Under the pieces are notes generated by a model. That model did not search any database. It saw nothing but the letters and a program-made list of their open reading frames with translations, and was not told the origin of the DNA. The position numbers and the translations under genes were made by a program. From positions 1 to 64,000 of the forward strand of contig CAMNBU010000002.1 in NCBI GenBank assembly GCA_946533395.1: a stretch of 64,000 bases of DNA, given 5' to 3'. Within the stretch, counting starts at the first letter, position 1; the number at the start of each line of letters is the position of its first letter. Positions 16,590 through 25,625 of the stretch are shown here, piece by piece. Source of the DNA: UBA4292 sp002395865. Lineage in GTDB: Bacteria; Bacillota; Clostridia; Lachnospirales; Lachnospiraceae.

Positions 16590-17396
16590 CTAAATGTAGA
16601 ATATGAACTTATCCTCCGTCTTGTGGAAGACGAATGCGCCGAGCGCGAACATTCCGAATGCAAAACCCATGCACCACAGATACTGCGTTATATCGGGGAA
16701 CACCCTGTCGATGATCAGCGTCCTGATGAATGTGATGTAGTGGTACATCGGATTGAATACCTCCAGCTTCTGAAGGCTCTCGGGCAGCAGGTCGATCGAG
16801 TAGATGATGGGGGTCGCGTACATCCAGATGGTGGAAAATACGCCCCATAAAAACTCGATGTCCCTGAAGAACACCATGAGCGCCGAGAGAAGAAGCCCCA
16901 GACCCATGATGAAGATAATGAGAAGCGCAAGCCCGACCGGTATGACGATCCACGGCAGACACGGCCAGAGCCGGTTGATAAGCGCCACCAGAAGCAGAGG
17001 TATCATCGCAAGAAGCATATTTACGCTGGCGCTCGCGACCTTGCTCGCGGGGTAGATGAACTTCGGCACGTAGACCTTCGTTATGAGGCTCGCGTTGCCG
17101 CATACAGATCTCATGGACTGGTTGCAGCAGTCGTTGAAGCCGTTGAAAAGCACTATGCCTGTGAGAAGGTACATCGCGTAGTGGGGTATGCCTCCAGCTC
17201 TGGCGATAAGTCTTGTAAATACCGCGTACTGCACTCCCATCATCATGAGGGGGTTCAGAAAGCTCCAGAATATCCCGAGGATGGAGCGCTTGTACTTGGT
17301 CTTGAAATCCCTCGACACGAGCTGTTCGATAAGGAACTTATAGCGTGTCAGGTTTTTTATATATGCGGTCAGTGAGAACCGTTCGTTTCCGTACAT
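16590..17396 (-). CDS. Polysaccharide ABC exporter permease (Wzm/TagG-like)
   Basis: The 268-residue membrane protein has about six hydrophobic segments and an amphipathic N-terminus ending in a TKYKRSILGIFWSFLNP motif, characteristic of the ABC2-type TagG/RfbA permeases. It forms the channel of the exporter with the Wzt-like ATPase encoded next. An extended -10 promoter lies 35 bp upstream, so this exporter pair and the genes after it may also be transcribed independently of the long operon. Confidence 0.93.
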   Translation of the reverse strand: MYGNERFSLTAYIKNLTRYKFLIEQLVSRDFKTKYKRSILGIFWSFLNPLMMMGVQYAVFTRLIARAGGIPHYAMYLLTGIVLFNGFNDCCNQSMRSVCGNASLITKVYVPKFIYPASKVASASVNMLLAMIPLLLVALINRLWPCLPWIVIPVGLALLIIFIMGLGLLLSALMVFFRDIEFLWGVFSTIWMYATPIIYSIDLLPESLQKLEVFNPMYHYITFIRTLIIDRVFPDITQYLWCMGFAFGMFALGAFVFHKTEDKFIFYI

Positions 17397-17430
17397 CTAA
17401 ATGTTTCTCCGGGTAATGTTTAACGTTTCT

Positions 17431-17439
17431 ATTATAGCA
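17431..17439 (-). promoter_or_regulatory. Extended -10 promoter before the ABC exporter
   Basis: The minus strand reads TGCTATAAT, a perfect extended -10 box, with only a weak -35. Transcription would start near 17424, about 28 nt before the permease ATG. Confidence 0.6.
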
Positions 17440-17466
17440 ACATCCGGCGATAATTGCCATAGATTT

Positions 17467-18390
17467 TCATCTGTTTTTCCAAAAAAACTTGTTTGAAGTG
17501 CAGAGCATGATTATCTTCTTCGGAAGTTTTCTGTATCTCTTTCCCAAAAAATAGCCCGCATACTTGCAGAAGCACTGCATGAAAAAGCCGAAGAGCCCGA
17601 ACAGATCGCCGCGCCTTATGAGCCTTCCGCCCACCGCCTTCACAAGCTTAGCGCCCTCCTTCTCGGAGCTGACATGCGCAAATACCTGTGGATTGTCCGC
17701 CTGCGACACCGCCATATCGAAGCTGCGCTTAAAATACTGCTTCAGCGTGTAGTTGTGTGAGTGAATCACCCTCGCATCCGCGCAGTAGCACACGGCATAG
17801 CCGTTCTCTATGATCTCGCGCGCGAATATCATGTCCTCGTTGAATATCGTATGCCGCGTGAAACCGCCGAGCTCAATATACTTCTTTCTGTCGTATGCCG
17901 CGCAGACATTTGAGCAGAAATATGTCTTGATACCGAGCTCATCAAGATCCGCGGCCGTCTTTTTCCGCGATGTCTTCGGGTAGTTGAACGCCCTCGACAT
18001 CCTCTCAAGAAGCGCGCAGTCGGCATCCGGCAGCTGTCTTGCGTACACCGCACCCGTATCCTCATCGAAGGCGGATACCAGTCTCTCGATCAGTCTGCTG
18101 CCTGCGGGAACCGCGTCATCCGTCATGAACACGATGATGTCCGCGTCCGATTCGCGCGCCATCATATCCCTCACCCTGCCGTGATCGAACTCCTCCTGAG
18201 TCACATGGCTCACAAAAACGGCTATCCCTGCCACGCGTACCGGTTCTGTGAACGAGTCGTCCCAGTACTCCTCGCAGGTATTGACTATCCTTAGAGCATT
18301 TATCCTGAGGCTCTGCGCAGCGAGCCTTTTTATCAGTTTTCTGAACTTATCCCCCGGCCTGTAGACCGGTATGCATACATCAACCTTCAT
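17467..18390 (-). CDS. Glycosyltransferase family 2
   Basis: The 307-residue protein starts with VDVCIPVYRPGDKF, the GT-A fold opening. It has VFMTDDAVP as the DxD-type metal site and NEDMIFAREI as the acceptor region, a pattern seen in rhamnosyltransferases. It has a hydrophobic C-terminal region but no clear signal. It overlaps the flippase gene by 11 bp and would act on the repeat unit before flipping. The sugar specificity cannot be read from the sequence. Confidence 0.88.
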   Translation of the reverse strand: MKVDVCIPVYRPGDKFRKLIKRLAAQSLRINALRIVNTCEEYWDDSFTEPVRVAGIAVFVSHVTQEEFDHGRVRDMMARESDADIIVFMTDDAVPAGSRLIERLVSAFDEDTGAVYARQLPDADCALLERMSRAFNYPKTSRKKTAADLDELGIKTYFCSNVCAAYDRKKYIELGGFTRHTIFNEDMIFAREIIENGYAVCYCADARVIHSHNYTLKQYFKRSFDMAVSQADNPQVFAHVSSEKEGAKLVKAVGGRLIRRGDLFGLFGFFMQCFCKYAGYFLGKRYRKLPKKIIMLCTSNKFFWKNR

Positions 18391-19594
18391 TCAGATCCTT
18401 CCTGCATCTGTAAAAAAAGATAACCGTAAATCCCGCGAGCAGTATAAGCATCACCGCCAGATTGGCCCATGCGGCTCCGGCCAGCCCGAAGCGCTTCATA
18501 CCCGCGAAGGGAAGTATCAAAGACGCGGCAAACGCGGCCGCATAGGATGCGAATATGCCCTTCGGCATCCTCATGACCAGCACCGCGTAGTACATAAGGA
18601 TACCCGCCGCATTGGCGCCGCCGCCCGCTATCAGTATGAGCAGCTCGGGCATGAAGCCGGTCAGATCGACATCGAACACCAGCGAGAGCACCGGTATTCC
18701 GAGGAGCCATGCGCCGAGAAGACATACGGCTGTGAGCACGCATACGGCAAACATCAGCACTCCCGTCAGCTTCATAAACCTTCTCACCTCGCCCTTTTTG
18801 TAGTAGCCGGTCATGGTGGTGAGCACGGGCTTGAATATCATGGTGCTCAGGAGATTAATCACAAAGCTCGGCAGATAGAGCACATAGTAGATGTAGTTGA
18901 GCCCTTCGTCGAAATAATCCACCGCGAACTTCGAAGAGGACAGCATGAAGGAATACATGAACGAGCTTATCGCAATGAGCAGGCACTCCCTGAACAGTTT
19001 CCTCCACCTGCCCTTTATATCGAACATCCTCTCCCGCCCCGCTATACTGCGAAGGAAAAAGGGATTCAGTATGGTCACAACAAGAGCCGATGAAACGCAC
19101 AGCACTAAGGCCCCGGTAAAACTGTCCTTCACTGTGATCATGCACGCGGTAAATACCGCTACCGATACGGCCACCCTGATGGCCATGGACTTGCCCGCGA
19201 GGTCTATCCTCTCCCTCGCCTGATAATCTCCCTCGAAGATATCGGCTATGGAATCGGTCATCTTATAGACGCAAAGTATCAGCATCACAGGCCATTGCTG
19301 TCTTCCGGTCACGACCAGATAGACCGAGCAGCATATAAGCATAGCCAGTGTCGTGAAGCTTCTCAGCGTGAAATAATCGCAGAAGCTGTATTTACCCGAG
19401 GCGTCGGTCACCTGAAACGGTCTTATCTCGAAGTACCCCACCATCAGAAGAGTCTGCGCCAGAGTAAAAGCTATGGAGAAATCATTTCCGGCATCCTGTC
19501 CGCATGTGCGCTTTACAACAGTGAGTATGACCATGGTCGCCAGTGCAAACGCGATGGTTCCGGCACTGTACCATATAACACCTTTATTTTTCAT
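18380..19594 (-). CDS. Polysaccharide flippase (Wzx/MOP superfamily)
   Basis: This 404-residue protein is hydrophobic throughout, with about 10-12 membrane segments and the short charged loops of oligosaccharide flippases. It starts MKNKGVIWYSAGTIAFALATM, similar to the Wzx N-terminus. It would flip lipid-linked repeat units across the membrane. It overlaps the polymerase gene by 11 bp and the next glycosyltransferase by 11 bp, so the three are translationally coupled. Assignment as Wzx rests on topology and context. Confidence 0.82.
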   Translation of the reverse strand: MKNKGVIWYSAGTIAFALATMVILTVVKRTCGQDAGNDFSIAFTLAQTLLMVGYFEIRPFQVTDASGKYSFCDYFTLRSFTTLAMLICCSVYLVVTGRQQWPVMLILCVYKMTDSIADIFEGDYQARERIDLAGKSMAIRVAVSVAVFTACMITVKDSFTGALVLCVSSALVVTILNPFFLRSIAGRERMFDIKGRWRKLFRECLLIAISSFMYSFMLSSSKFAVDYFDEGLNYIYYVLYLPSFVINLLSTMIFKPVLTTMTGYYKKGEVRRFMKLTGVLMFAVCVLTAVCLLGAWLLGIPVLSLVFDVDLTGFMPELLILIAGGGANAAGILMYYAVLVMRMPKGIFASYAAAFAASLILPFAGMKRFGLAGAAWANLAVMLILLAGFTVIFFYRCRKDLNEG

Positions 19595-20924
19595 GCTCAG
19601 CTCCGTGCGCCTTTTCCCTGCCCCTTATAAAGAGCGCGTACGCGAAGGTTATGGCCAGCCAGAACCATGTCGTGGCATTTGAGAACCATGTGGTAAAAAA
19701 GCTCAGCGCGAAGTAGATGGCGATCTGGCAGAAAAGTATCTTCGCCGCAGGTCCGCCCTTTCTGACATATGAGCTTATGACCGAAGCGAGCCATCCTATG
19801 AGTATTCCCGCCACTAAAACACCCGCGATACCGAAATCATAGTAGAAATCGTAGATGAGGGTCAGTGTGTTCAGCTCCTGCTTCACAAGGTACAGAGGAA
19901 GCTCCGCATACTGCGGAAATACGAACTTAAGCCCCGTGAGCGCGAGCACCGGGAAGATACTCCTAAGGCCCCAGGTGTGCGCCGGAAGCTGCTGGGTCAT
20001 CAGATTGAAGTTGGCAAAATTGTTCGCCACGTACATATACGGGTACTGAACATAGACCGGTGTATCCGCATTGTAAAAGGAGAATATCTCCTGCAGATAG
20101 CCGGGCTCGTAGTGTCTGAGCTTTGTAAAGGCCACGAAGACACCCGCGAAGACGGCCAGACAGATAACGGCATAGAGAGCTATCTTCGCCCAGTCGAGCT
20201 TTCTGAAATCCTTCACACGCAGTGTGCACAGGATGATGAACAGCGGAAATGCCACAGAAAGTATGATGTTCAGTTTTCCGAGGCACATGATATTTATCGC
20301 AAGAGAGATGACATTGGCCGCGATGAGAGCGTACTTTCTGTTCTGCGCGATCGCCTGCTTTCTCTTCCTCATCTCCTGGATATATGTCAGGGTGAAGCAG
20401 TGTGTAAATATCGATGAAACGGTGAAATAATGCACTCCCGACACGTGGAAATAATTGTACGCGTGTATGAGCTTCGAAAAGATCGGTATGTAGCCGAGTA
20501 TCACCGCCTCGGCGACGAACGCGAGGAGCGAAAGGCCTGTCATTATAAGTACGGCCAGATACATCCTGTCGATATCCGCCGCTCTTCTTTTCTTTGTACC
20601 CTTCCTGACAGGGAGCAGGGAGCCTATGAGAAAACAGGCAAAAAAACCTCCGACACTTATTCTGGTATCCCATGTCCACGAGCCGTGAAGTCTCGACAGC
20701 TTCATGATGCCCAGTCCCGCTCCGAACAGCCATCCGAGACTCATAAGCGCCCTCAGGTCCACAAAGCTGTGGCTGCTGCCCACAAGAAAGATGTAACTCA
20801 AAAATGCGGCGGCCACGAGCATACACCCTGCCACCACATGCTGCCCGGACAGGTCCATGACCATAGCCGGGCAGTATACGATAATAAAAAACAATAAAAC
20901 TCTTAAACTGCTCCTGTCAGACAT
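19584..20924 (-). CDS. O-antigen/oligosaccharide polymerase-like membrane protein (Wzy-like)
   Basis: The 446-residue integral membrane protein has about 11-12 hydrophobic segments and one large extracytoplasmic loop (about residues 270-340), the usual layout of Wzy polymerases, which share little sequence. The assignment rests on topology and position between the flippase and cdaR. It would polymerise repeat units outside the membrane. The start overlaps cdaR by 8 bp. Confidence 0.78.
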   Translation of the reverse strand: MSDRSSLRVLLFFIIVYCPAMVMDLSGQHVVAGCMLVAAAFLSYIFLVGSSHSFVDLRALMSLGWLFGAGLGIMKLSRLHGSWTWDTRISVGGFFACFLIGSLLPVRKGTKKRRAADIDRMYLAVLIMTGLSLLAFVAEAVILGYIPIFSKLIHAYNYFHVSGVHYFTVSSIFTHCFTLTYIQEMRKRKQAIAQNRKYALIAANVISLAINIMCLGKLNIILSVAFPLFIILCTLRVKDFRKLDWAKIALYAVICLAVFAGVFVAFTKLRHYEPGYLQEIFSFYNADTPVYVQYPYMYVANNFANFNLMTQQLPAHTWGLRSIFPVLALTGLKFVFPQYAELPLYLVKQELNTLTLIYDFYYDFGIAGVLVAGILIGWLASVISSYVRKGGPAAKILFCQIAIYFALSFFTTWFSNATTWFWLAITFAYALFIRGREKAHGAEHEK

Positions 20925-22449
20925 TGCCTTCCTCCGTCAGATCTGCCTCGCTCTCTACCGGATCACCGATATTCTCCGTAGGCTCCGTCTCCACAGGCTC
21001 CGCAACATCTTCCGGTTCTAAGCTGCTCTCTTCCGGCTCTGTCTCACCCGGAACATAGGGTTCCTCAGCTGTACTCTCACCGGGTCCTTCCTCCGATATC
21101 GGCTCCTCGGAAGAAGGCTCCTCGGTGGTGGTCTCCTCTTCGGCAGTGGTGGTCGGCTCCTCGGGCGTAGGCGTCGGGATCTCCGGTGTCTCCTTCGGGG
21201 TGACACTGACATTTACGAAGACCGAGTTCACCAGAATTATGTCCTCGGGAAGCGTTATGGACAGGGGCAGTGAATATTCGCCCGCGTCGAGTCCGTAGAC
21301 ACTGACGGATGCCTGTATATTGGCTGCCTCCATAGCCATCAGGTCCGCGCTGGTGCCGGACACCTTGATATCCGCTATGTTGGTGTCGAAGGAATAATCG
21401 TACAGATCGCTTTTGCCCTCCACCGACACATCATCCGTGAGCGATATGCGGTATGTGTTCTGCTTGAGCTTCTCCACCGCCACAGTGACATTGACTGTGG
21501 GATTCGATGATACCACGGTAATGCCCTCGGGCAGATCGAGCGTACTCAGATCGACGATATACGTCTTCGTCTGAGCGATGCCCTCAACACTTATCACATC
21601 AGCGGGTATCTCGATAGCCGAAACGTTCGACAAAATAGCCTTGTATCCGGCGATCTTTATGCTCTGCACATCGACCTCTATATCCGATACGGTATAGCCT
21701 GTCGCCGGCACGCCGCTGACTTCGGGGCAGGTGACCTTCACCATCTTAGTCTGCATGATGGGAAGAACTATCTGGACCCTCTCCGGTGTTACCTTCAGGT
21801 CATCACCCGCTTCTACCACCGCGCCAGAGCTGTCAAGAAGTATGGGGGCACCGGTCTCGTTTATCTCCTCGCTGGCGTCATCGATATTCAGATAATAAAC
21901 GACAGAGCTGATCTTATCCACCTGTGAGCTTCTTCCCGTGACCTTTATGCTGTCGGGAACGGCCGTGGGCTCCTTGGCTGCTATGAAATTCTCTGCCGCC
22001 GAACCCTTGGTGATGACATTGATCTTATATTCCCTTGTCACTATCTCCTCAAGCTTGAACTCGAGATATGTGCTCAATACCTTATAAGACTTTATGATAT
22101 CGGTATTATTGACGATCTCAGTGCTGATGGTGCCGCGCTTTTCTGTATTGGTACTTCCTGTCAGGTACCTCATGTCCACATAGAGATTGAAATCCGCCGC
22201 GTCCACTCTGGCCAGGTCGAAGCTCTTCGCACTGACCTCCACCTCAACATATCCGTCGCCCACCACATCGTACTCCCAGTTTTTGCCTGTCAGCACCTCG
22301 GAATTGATAATGCGTACAGGCACCCTTATGGTCTTCTGACTTATGGGATTTATGTTATACATTACGACAAACCATGTAAAAAAAGCTATGACCACGGCGA
22401 GGAGCTTAAGAGTCAGATTATTCAGCAGTGTTTTTTTCAGCGTCTTCAT
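20917..22449 (-). CDS. cdaR: YbbR-domain protein, CdaR-type regulator of the diadenylate cyclase
   Basis: The 510-residue protein has one N-terminal membrane anchor (about residues 15-32) and then about four YbbR-like repeats (to about residue 400). It ends in an acidic Pro/Thr/Glu-rich tail of about 100 residues. CdaR proteins bind the membrane cyclase CdaA and modulate c-di-AMP synthesis. The start has GGAGGAC 9 nt upstream and lies 32 bp inside the end of cdaA, so the long overlap is real and implies coupling. The low-complexity tail is unlike typical short CdaR proteins and may reach into the wall. Confidence 0.9.
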   Translation of the reverse strand: MKTLKKTLLNNLTLKLLAVVIAFFTWFVVMYNINPISQKTIRVPVRIINSEVLTGKNWEYDVVGDGYVEVEVSAKSFDLARVDAADFNLYVDMRYLTGSTNTEKRGTISTEIVNNTDIIKSYKVLSTYLEFKLEEIVTREYKINVITKGSAAENFIAAKEPTAVPDSIKVTGRSSQVDKISSVVYYLNIDDASEEINETGAPILLDSSGAVVEAGDDLKVTPERVQIVLPIMQTKMVKVTCPEVSGVPATGYTVSDIEVDVQSIKIAGYKAILSNVSAIEIPADVISVEGIAQTKTYIVDLSTLDLPEGITVVSSNPTVNVTVAVEKLKQNTYRISLTDDVSVEGKSDLYDYSFDTNIADIKVSGTSADLMAMEAANIQASVSVYGLDAGEYSLPLSITLPEDIILVNSVFVNVSVTPKETPEIPTPTPEEPTTTAEEETTTEEPSSEEPISEEGPGESTAEEPYVPGETEPEESSLEPEDVAEPVETEPTENIGDPVESEADLTEEGNV

Positions 22450-23317
22450 TGCTCTTTTGTCCTCCGTGATTCTTCATGTTCTTAAACCACTTCCTGTTCT
22501 TGGGGGCGGGTCTGTTCTGGACCTTTCTCATATACTTTCTGAGAGTATCCTGATCCACATTTCTGATGATCTCACCACCGAGAGCAAGCGAAACATGTCC
22601 GGTCTCCTCGGAGACGATGATCGTAAGGCTGTCGGTCACCTCGCTTATACCCAGAGCAGCCCTGTGGCGCGTCCCGAGGGACTTGCTTATCATCATATTG
22701 CCGGACACAGGGAGATAGCAGGTGGCTGCGACCGCCCTGTCGTGGCTTATCAGTACCGCGCCGTCATGCAGCGGCGTATTCTTCTCGAATATCTGCACCA
22801 GCAGCTGGCTGGATATCTCCGCGTTCAGGGTTATACCGGTCTTCTCGTACTCACCCAGCGCGACGAAGTTCTCCAGAACGATGAGCGCTCCGGTCCTGAC
22901 CTCGGCCATATCGTACGTAGCCGCGATGATCTCCTCCATGGACTTATCCGAAAAATGCATCTCCTTCGCGCGGTCGTCGAAGCTGATGACATCCTGCAGA
23001 AAATTCTTCTGTCCGATGGACTCGAGAGCACGACGAAGCTCAGGCTGAAACAGCACGATAAGAGCGATGATCCCTACGGAAAAAGCGCTCTGCAAAATAG
23101 CCGTTATGACCTGCATGTTGAATACGGTAGCCAGCATCATAATAAGGCCCACTATGAGAAGGCCCTTTAAAAGCGTCCAGGCCTTGGTCTTCATAAACCA
23201 CAGGATTATATAGTAAATGCAGACTGCAAGCACCAGTATCTCGATCACATTCGATATTCTGAAGCTTGTCAGGAGCCAGGAGATCATCCTGCTCAGGAAT
23301 TCATATACTGCTTCCAT
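22418..23317 (-). CDS. cdaA: Membrane diadenylate cyclase (c-di-AMP synthase)
   Basis: The 299-residue protein has three membrane segments in residues 15-85 and a DisA_N-type cyclase domain. The domain carries the catalytic DGA motif (LHDGAVLIS) and the RHR motif (GTRHRAALGISE). It makes cyclic di-AMP from two ATP, a messenger for potassium and osmotic balance and the cell wall. In many Firmicutes the order is cdaA-cdaR-glmM. Here cdaA-cdaR run into polysaccharide genes and glmM is about 40 kb away. Confidence 0.95.
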   Translation of the reverse strand: MEAVYEFLSRMISWLLTSFRISNVIEILVLAVCIYYIILWFMKTKAWTLLKGLLIVGLIMMLATVFNMQVITAILQSAFSVGIIALIVLFQPELRRALESIGQKNFLQDVISFDDRAKEMHFSDKSMEEIIAATYDMAEVRTGALIVLENFVALGEYEKTGITLNAEISSQLLVQIFEKNTPLHDGAVLISHDRAVAATCYLPVSGNMMISKSLGTRHRAALGISEVTDSLTIIVSEETGHVSLALGGEIIRNVDQDTLRKYMRKVQNRPAPKNRKWFKNMKNHGGQKSNEDAEKNTAE

Positions 23318-23340
23318 TTCGCGTCCTGTCCTTTACTTTA

Positions 23341-24393
23341 TCAAAACTCTTCTTCATCGGGGGCCTCTTCGTGTTCAGCGACCGTTATAGGCTCCGTGAT
23401 GGTATCATTCATATTTACATCGGTATCCACATCGTCGGTGATTATCCTTCCGACCGGCTTGGTGTATTCCTTCACCGCGCTCTCCCTGATCCTTGTGACC
23501 TTTATCTCGGGAACGCTCACGGTAAGCTTCGGTATGGCTCTGACGTAATAGTAGTACTCGTCATCCTCAAACTGCACTCTCTCCTCCCTGGCGTAATCCA
23601 CCATATGGAAGAGGAATAAAAGGACCGTGCCGGTGATGGCGAGAAGTATCGCATTTATTATCAGTATCACAAAATCGGGGCTTCTGTTGAGAAGATAGTC
23701 ACCCAGAAGCGTCAGCAGCAGATAGAGCGAACTGCCGGAGATTACGGCCGCCGTCCACGAATGTCTGATGGGCAGCACCCTCAGTATGTAGATGATCAGC
23801 GCGCAAAAAGCCAGTACGACTATCAGCGCGTAGAGCTGCTCGTTCATGAACACGCCCTTTAATACCTGCATGATCCTGCCTATACTGTCGAGTCCCGCAA
23901 ATGAAGACGCGTTCTCACCCGCGTACATGATCACTCTTCCGCCTATGATACCGAAGACCATGGGGAAAATGGCGACGGGATTTAAGAGAAGTCCTATCGC
24001 AGCCGGCAGCGGGCCGTAGAACTGAAGTATGGTGAACATCATCGACAGCGCCATGATGTAGCTGTTTCCGGGCTTGAATACAAAAAACAGAAGCAGGAAC
24101 AAAAGCCCCATACCCAGAAACAGCGCGCAGATCTCGGGCGAAAGAAAAGCCAGATCCGCGCCCGCGTAGAGGCATAAAAGCCACGAGGCCGACGCCACCG
24201 GAAGGAATGCGCACATTAGACCGCATCCCGCAAGTATAAGTATGTACACTATGCCCTTGAAATGACCGATCGCAGAATCGATCGTAAGCATCGCAAGAAT
24301 GACAAAGAGCGCCTTTGTGCACGCCCCTATCAGTCTGCCATGCTCCGAATAGATCTTACGTATCTTTTCCCTGACAACCAGTAACTCAGTCAT
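23341..24393 (-). CDS. Uncharacterised polytopic membrane protein, 350 aa
   Basis: Roughly the first 260 residues hold about 7-8 hydrophobic segments. The C-terminal 90 residues are soluble and acidic, with PKLTVSVPEIKVTRI in the middle and many Asp/Glu at the end. I do not recognise the family. It is between a small membrane protein gene (8-bp overlap) and cdaA (23-bp gap), so it shares their transcript. A link to cell-envelope or c-di-AMP function is only contextual. Confidence 0.75.
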   Translation of the reverse strand: MTELLVVREKIRKIYSEHGRLIGACTKALFVILAMLTIDSAIGHFKGIVYILILAGCGLMCAFLPVASASWLLCLYAGADLAFLSPEICALFLGMGLLFLLLFFVFKPGNSYIMALSMMFTILQFYGPLPAAIGLLLNPVAIFPMVFGIIGGRVIMYAGENASSFAGLDSIGRIMQVLKGVFMNEQLYALIVVLAFCALIIYILRVLPIRHSWTAAVISGSSLYLLLTLLGDYLLNRSPDFVILIINAILLAITGTVLLFLFHMVDYAREERVQFEDDEYYYYVRAIPKLTVSVPEIKVTRIRESAVKEYTKPVGRIITDDVDTDVNMNDTITEPITVAEHEEAPDEEEF

Positions 24394-24862
24394 TATCTCT
24401 CACTCTTCTCGCTATCTTTCTGACCTTCTTCTGCTTTTCGTCGTATCTCACCCACTCCTCGGCATCCTTCGCAGGAGCGTTGTGGTCGTAGTAGGCGTCA
24501 AGCTTTTTTAATAAAGTCGAGTATTCCTTCACGATGAACATCGAATTATTATATCTTCTGACATATATCACCATGGTAATGATAATGTACACCAGAAGCA
24601 CGATGGTTATGCCCATGGCAGCCAGATAAGCTCCCCCGATCCAGTCGAACCTCTGCGCATGGAGAGGATCGTTCTCTATGAAGGCCACGGCTACAGCCGC
24701 GCTTATCATCAGAAGTGCCGCCAGCACGCAGGCGCCCACGACGAGCATATGATAAACTATGTAATCCTTCTTGAAGTACTTGCCGACGATGAAGGCCTCG
24801 CGTTCATTCTTCTCCATGATCGCTGCCTTGGTCATAAGCGCGACCTTCTCCTCGCTGATCAT
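24386..24862 (-). CDS. Small uncharacterised membrane protein, 158 aa
   Basis: Two hydrophobic segments (about residues 37-60 and 75-100) are flanked by charged regions. The C-terminal third is basic and helical. No family was recognised. It directly follows rsmE (1-bp gap) and overlaps the next membrane protein by 8 bp. The pair may form a complex, which is inference from the overlap. Confidence 0.7.
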   Translation of the reverse strand: MISEEKVALMTKAAIMEKNEREAFIVGKYFKKDYIVYHMLVVGACVLAALLMISAAVAVAFIENDPLHAQRFDWIGGAYLAAMGITIVLLVYIIITMVIYVRRYNNSMFIVKEYSTLLKKLDAYYDHNAPAKDAEEWVRYDEKQKKVRKIARRVRDND

Positions 24863-24863
24863 C

Positions 24864-25601
24864 CTATGCCTCCATGTTAAAGCCTATGACCGAGAGCACG
24901 TACATGCCCGCAGTCTCTGTGCGGAGTATCCTCTTTCCGAGGGTCACCGCCTCAAAACCGTTCTGCGAAGCTGTATCGGCCTCGGAGGCCTCGAACCCTC
25001 CCTCGGGTCCTATGAATACGGCAATGTCGTCGCCGCTCCTTATCTTTGAAAACAGTTCTCTCGTGCGCTCCATCCCATGCGCGCACTCATACGGAAACAG
25101 CCTGACAGATGCGCTCTTCGCCTGTGCAAGAGCCGCCTTAAAGCTCATCGGCATGGATACGATGGGTATCACACCGCGTCCGGACTGCTTCGCTGCTGCC
25201 TGGGCTATGTCCTGCCATCTCTTTATTCGCGCGGGCGCCTTCTTTTCATCGAGCTTCGCAACACATCTTGCGCAGTTTACCGGAACGATCCTTTTCACAC
25301 CCAGCTCGGTGCACTTCTGTATGATGAGCTCCATCTTGTCGCCCTTGGGAAGCCCCTGATAGAGCGTCACATTCACAGGAAGCTCCGACTCGGAAGGTCT
25401 GACGTAGAGGACTCTCGCTCTGGCCTCCCCATCATCCGCGCCCCCATAGGCGCAGTAATAATCATTCCCCTGACCGTCGCTCGCGAAAAACTCCTCACCC
25501 GACTTCATCCTCAGAACGTTTTTGATATGATTAACGTCCCCGCCCCTTATCACCAGCTCATCGCCTGCGACATCCGCGGGATCCACAAAAAAATGTGTCA
25601 T
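24864..25601 (-). CDS. rsmE: 16S rRNA (uracil-1498-N3)-methyltransferase
   Basis: The 245-residue protein has the normal RsmE length. It begins with a PUA-like domain (HFFVDP...NHIKNVLRMKSGEE). The SPOUT methyltransferase part has QKCTELGVKRIVPVNC, the GPEGGFEASE motif and the LGKRILRTETA C-terminus, all diagnostic. It methylates U1498 of 16S rRNA using SAM. It directly follows prmA, a common pairing in Firmicutes. Confidence 0.96.
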   Translation of the reverse strand: MTHFFVDPADVAGDELVIRGGDVNHIKNVLRMKSGEEFFASDGQGNDYYCAYGGADDGEARARVLYVRPSESELPVNVTLYQGLPKGDKMELIIQKCTELGVKRIVPVNCARCVAKLDEKKAPARIKRWQDIAQAAAKQSGRGVIPIVSMPMSFKAALAQAKSASVRLFPYECAHGMERTRELFSKIRSGDDIAVFIGPEGGFEASEADTASQNGFEAVTLGKRILRTETAGMYVLSVIGFNMEA

Positions 25602-25625
25602 TTTATGTCATTATATCCTTTAATA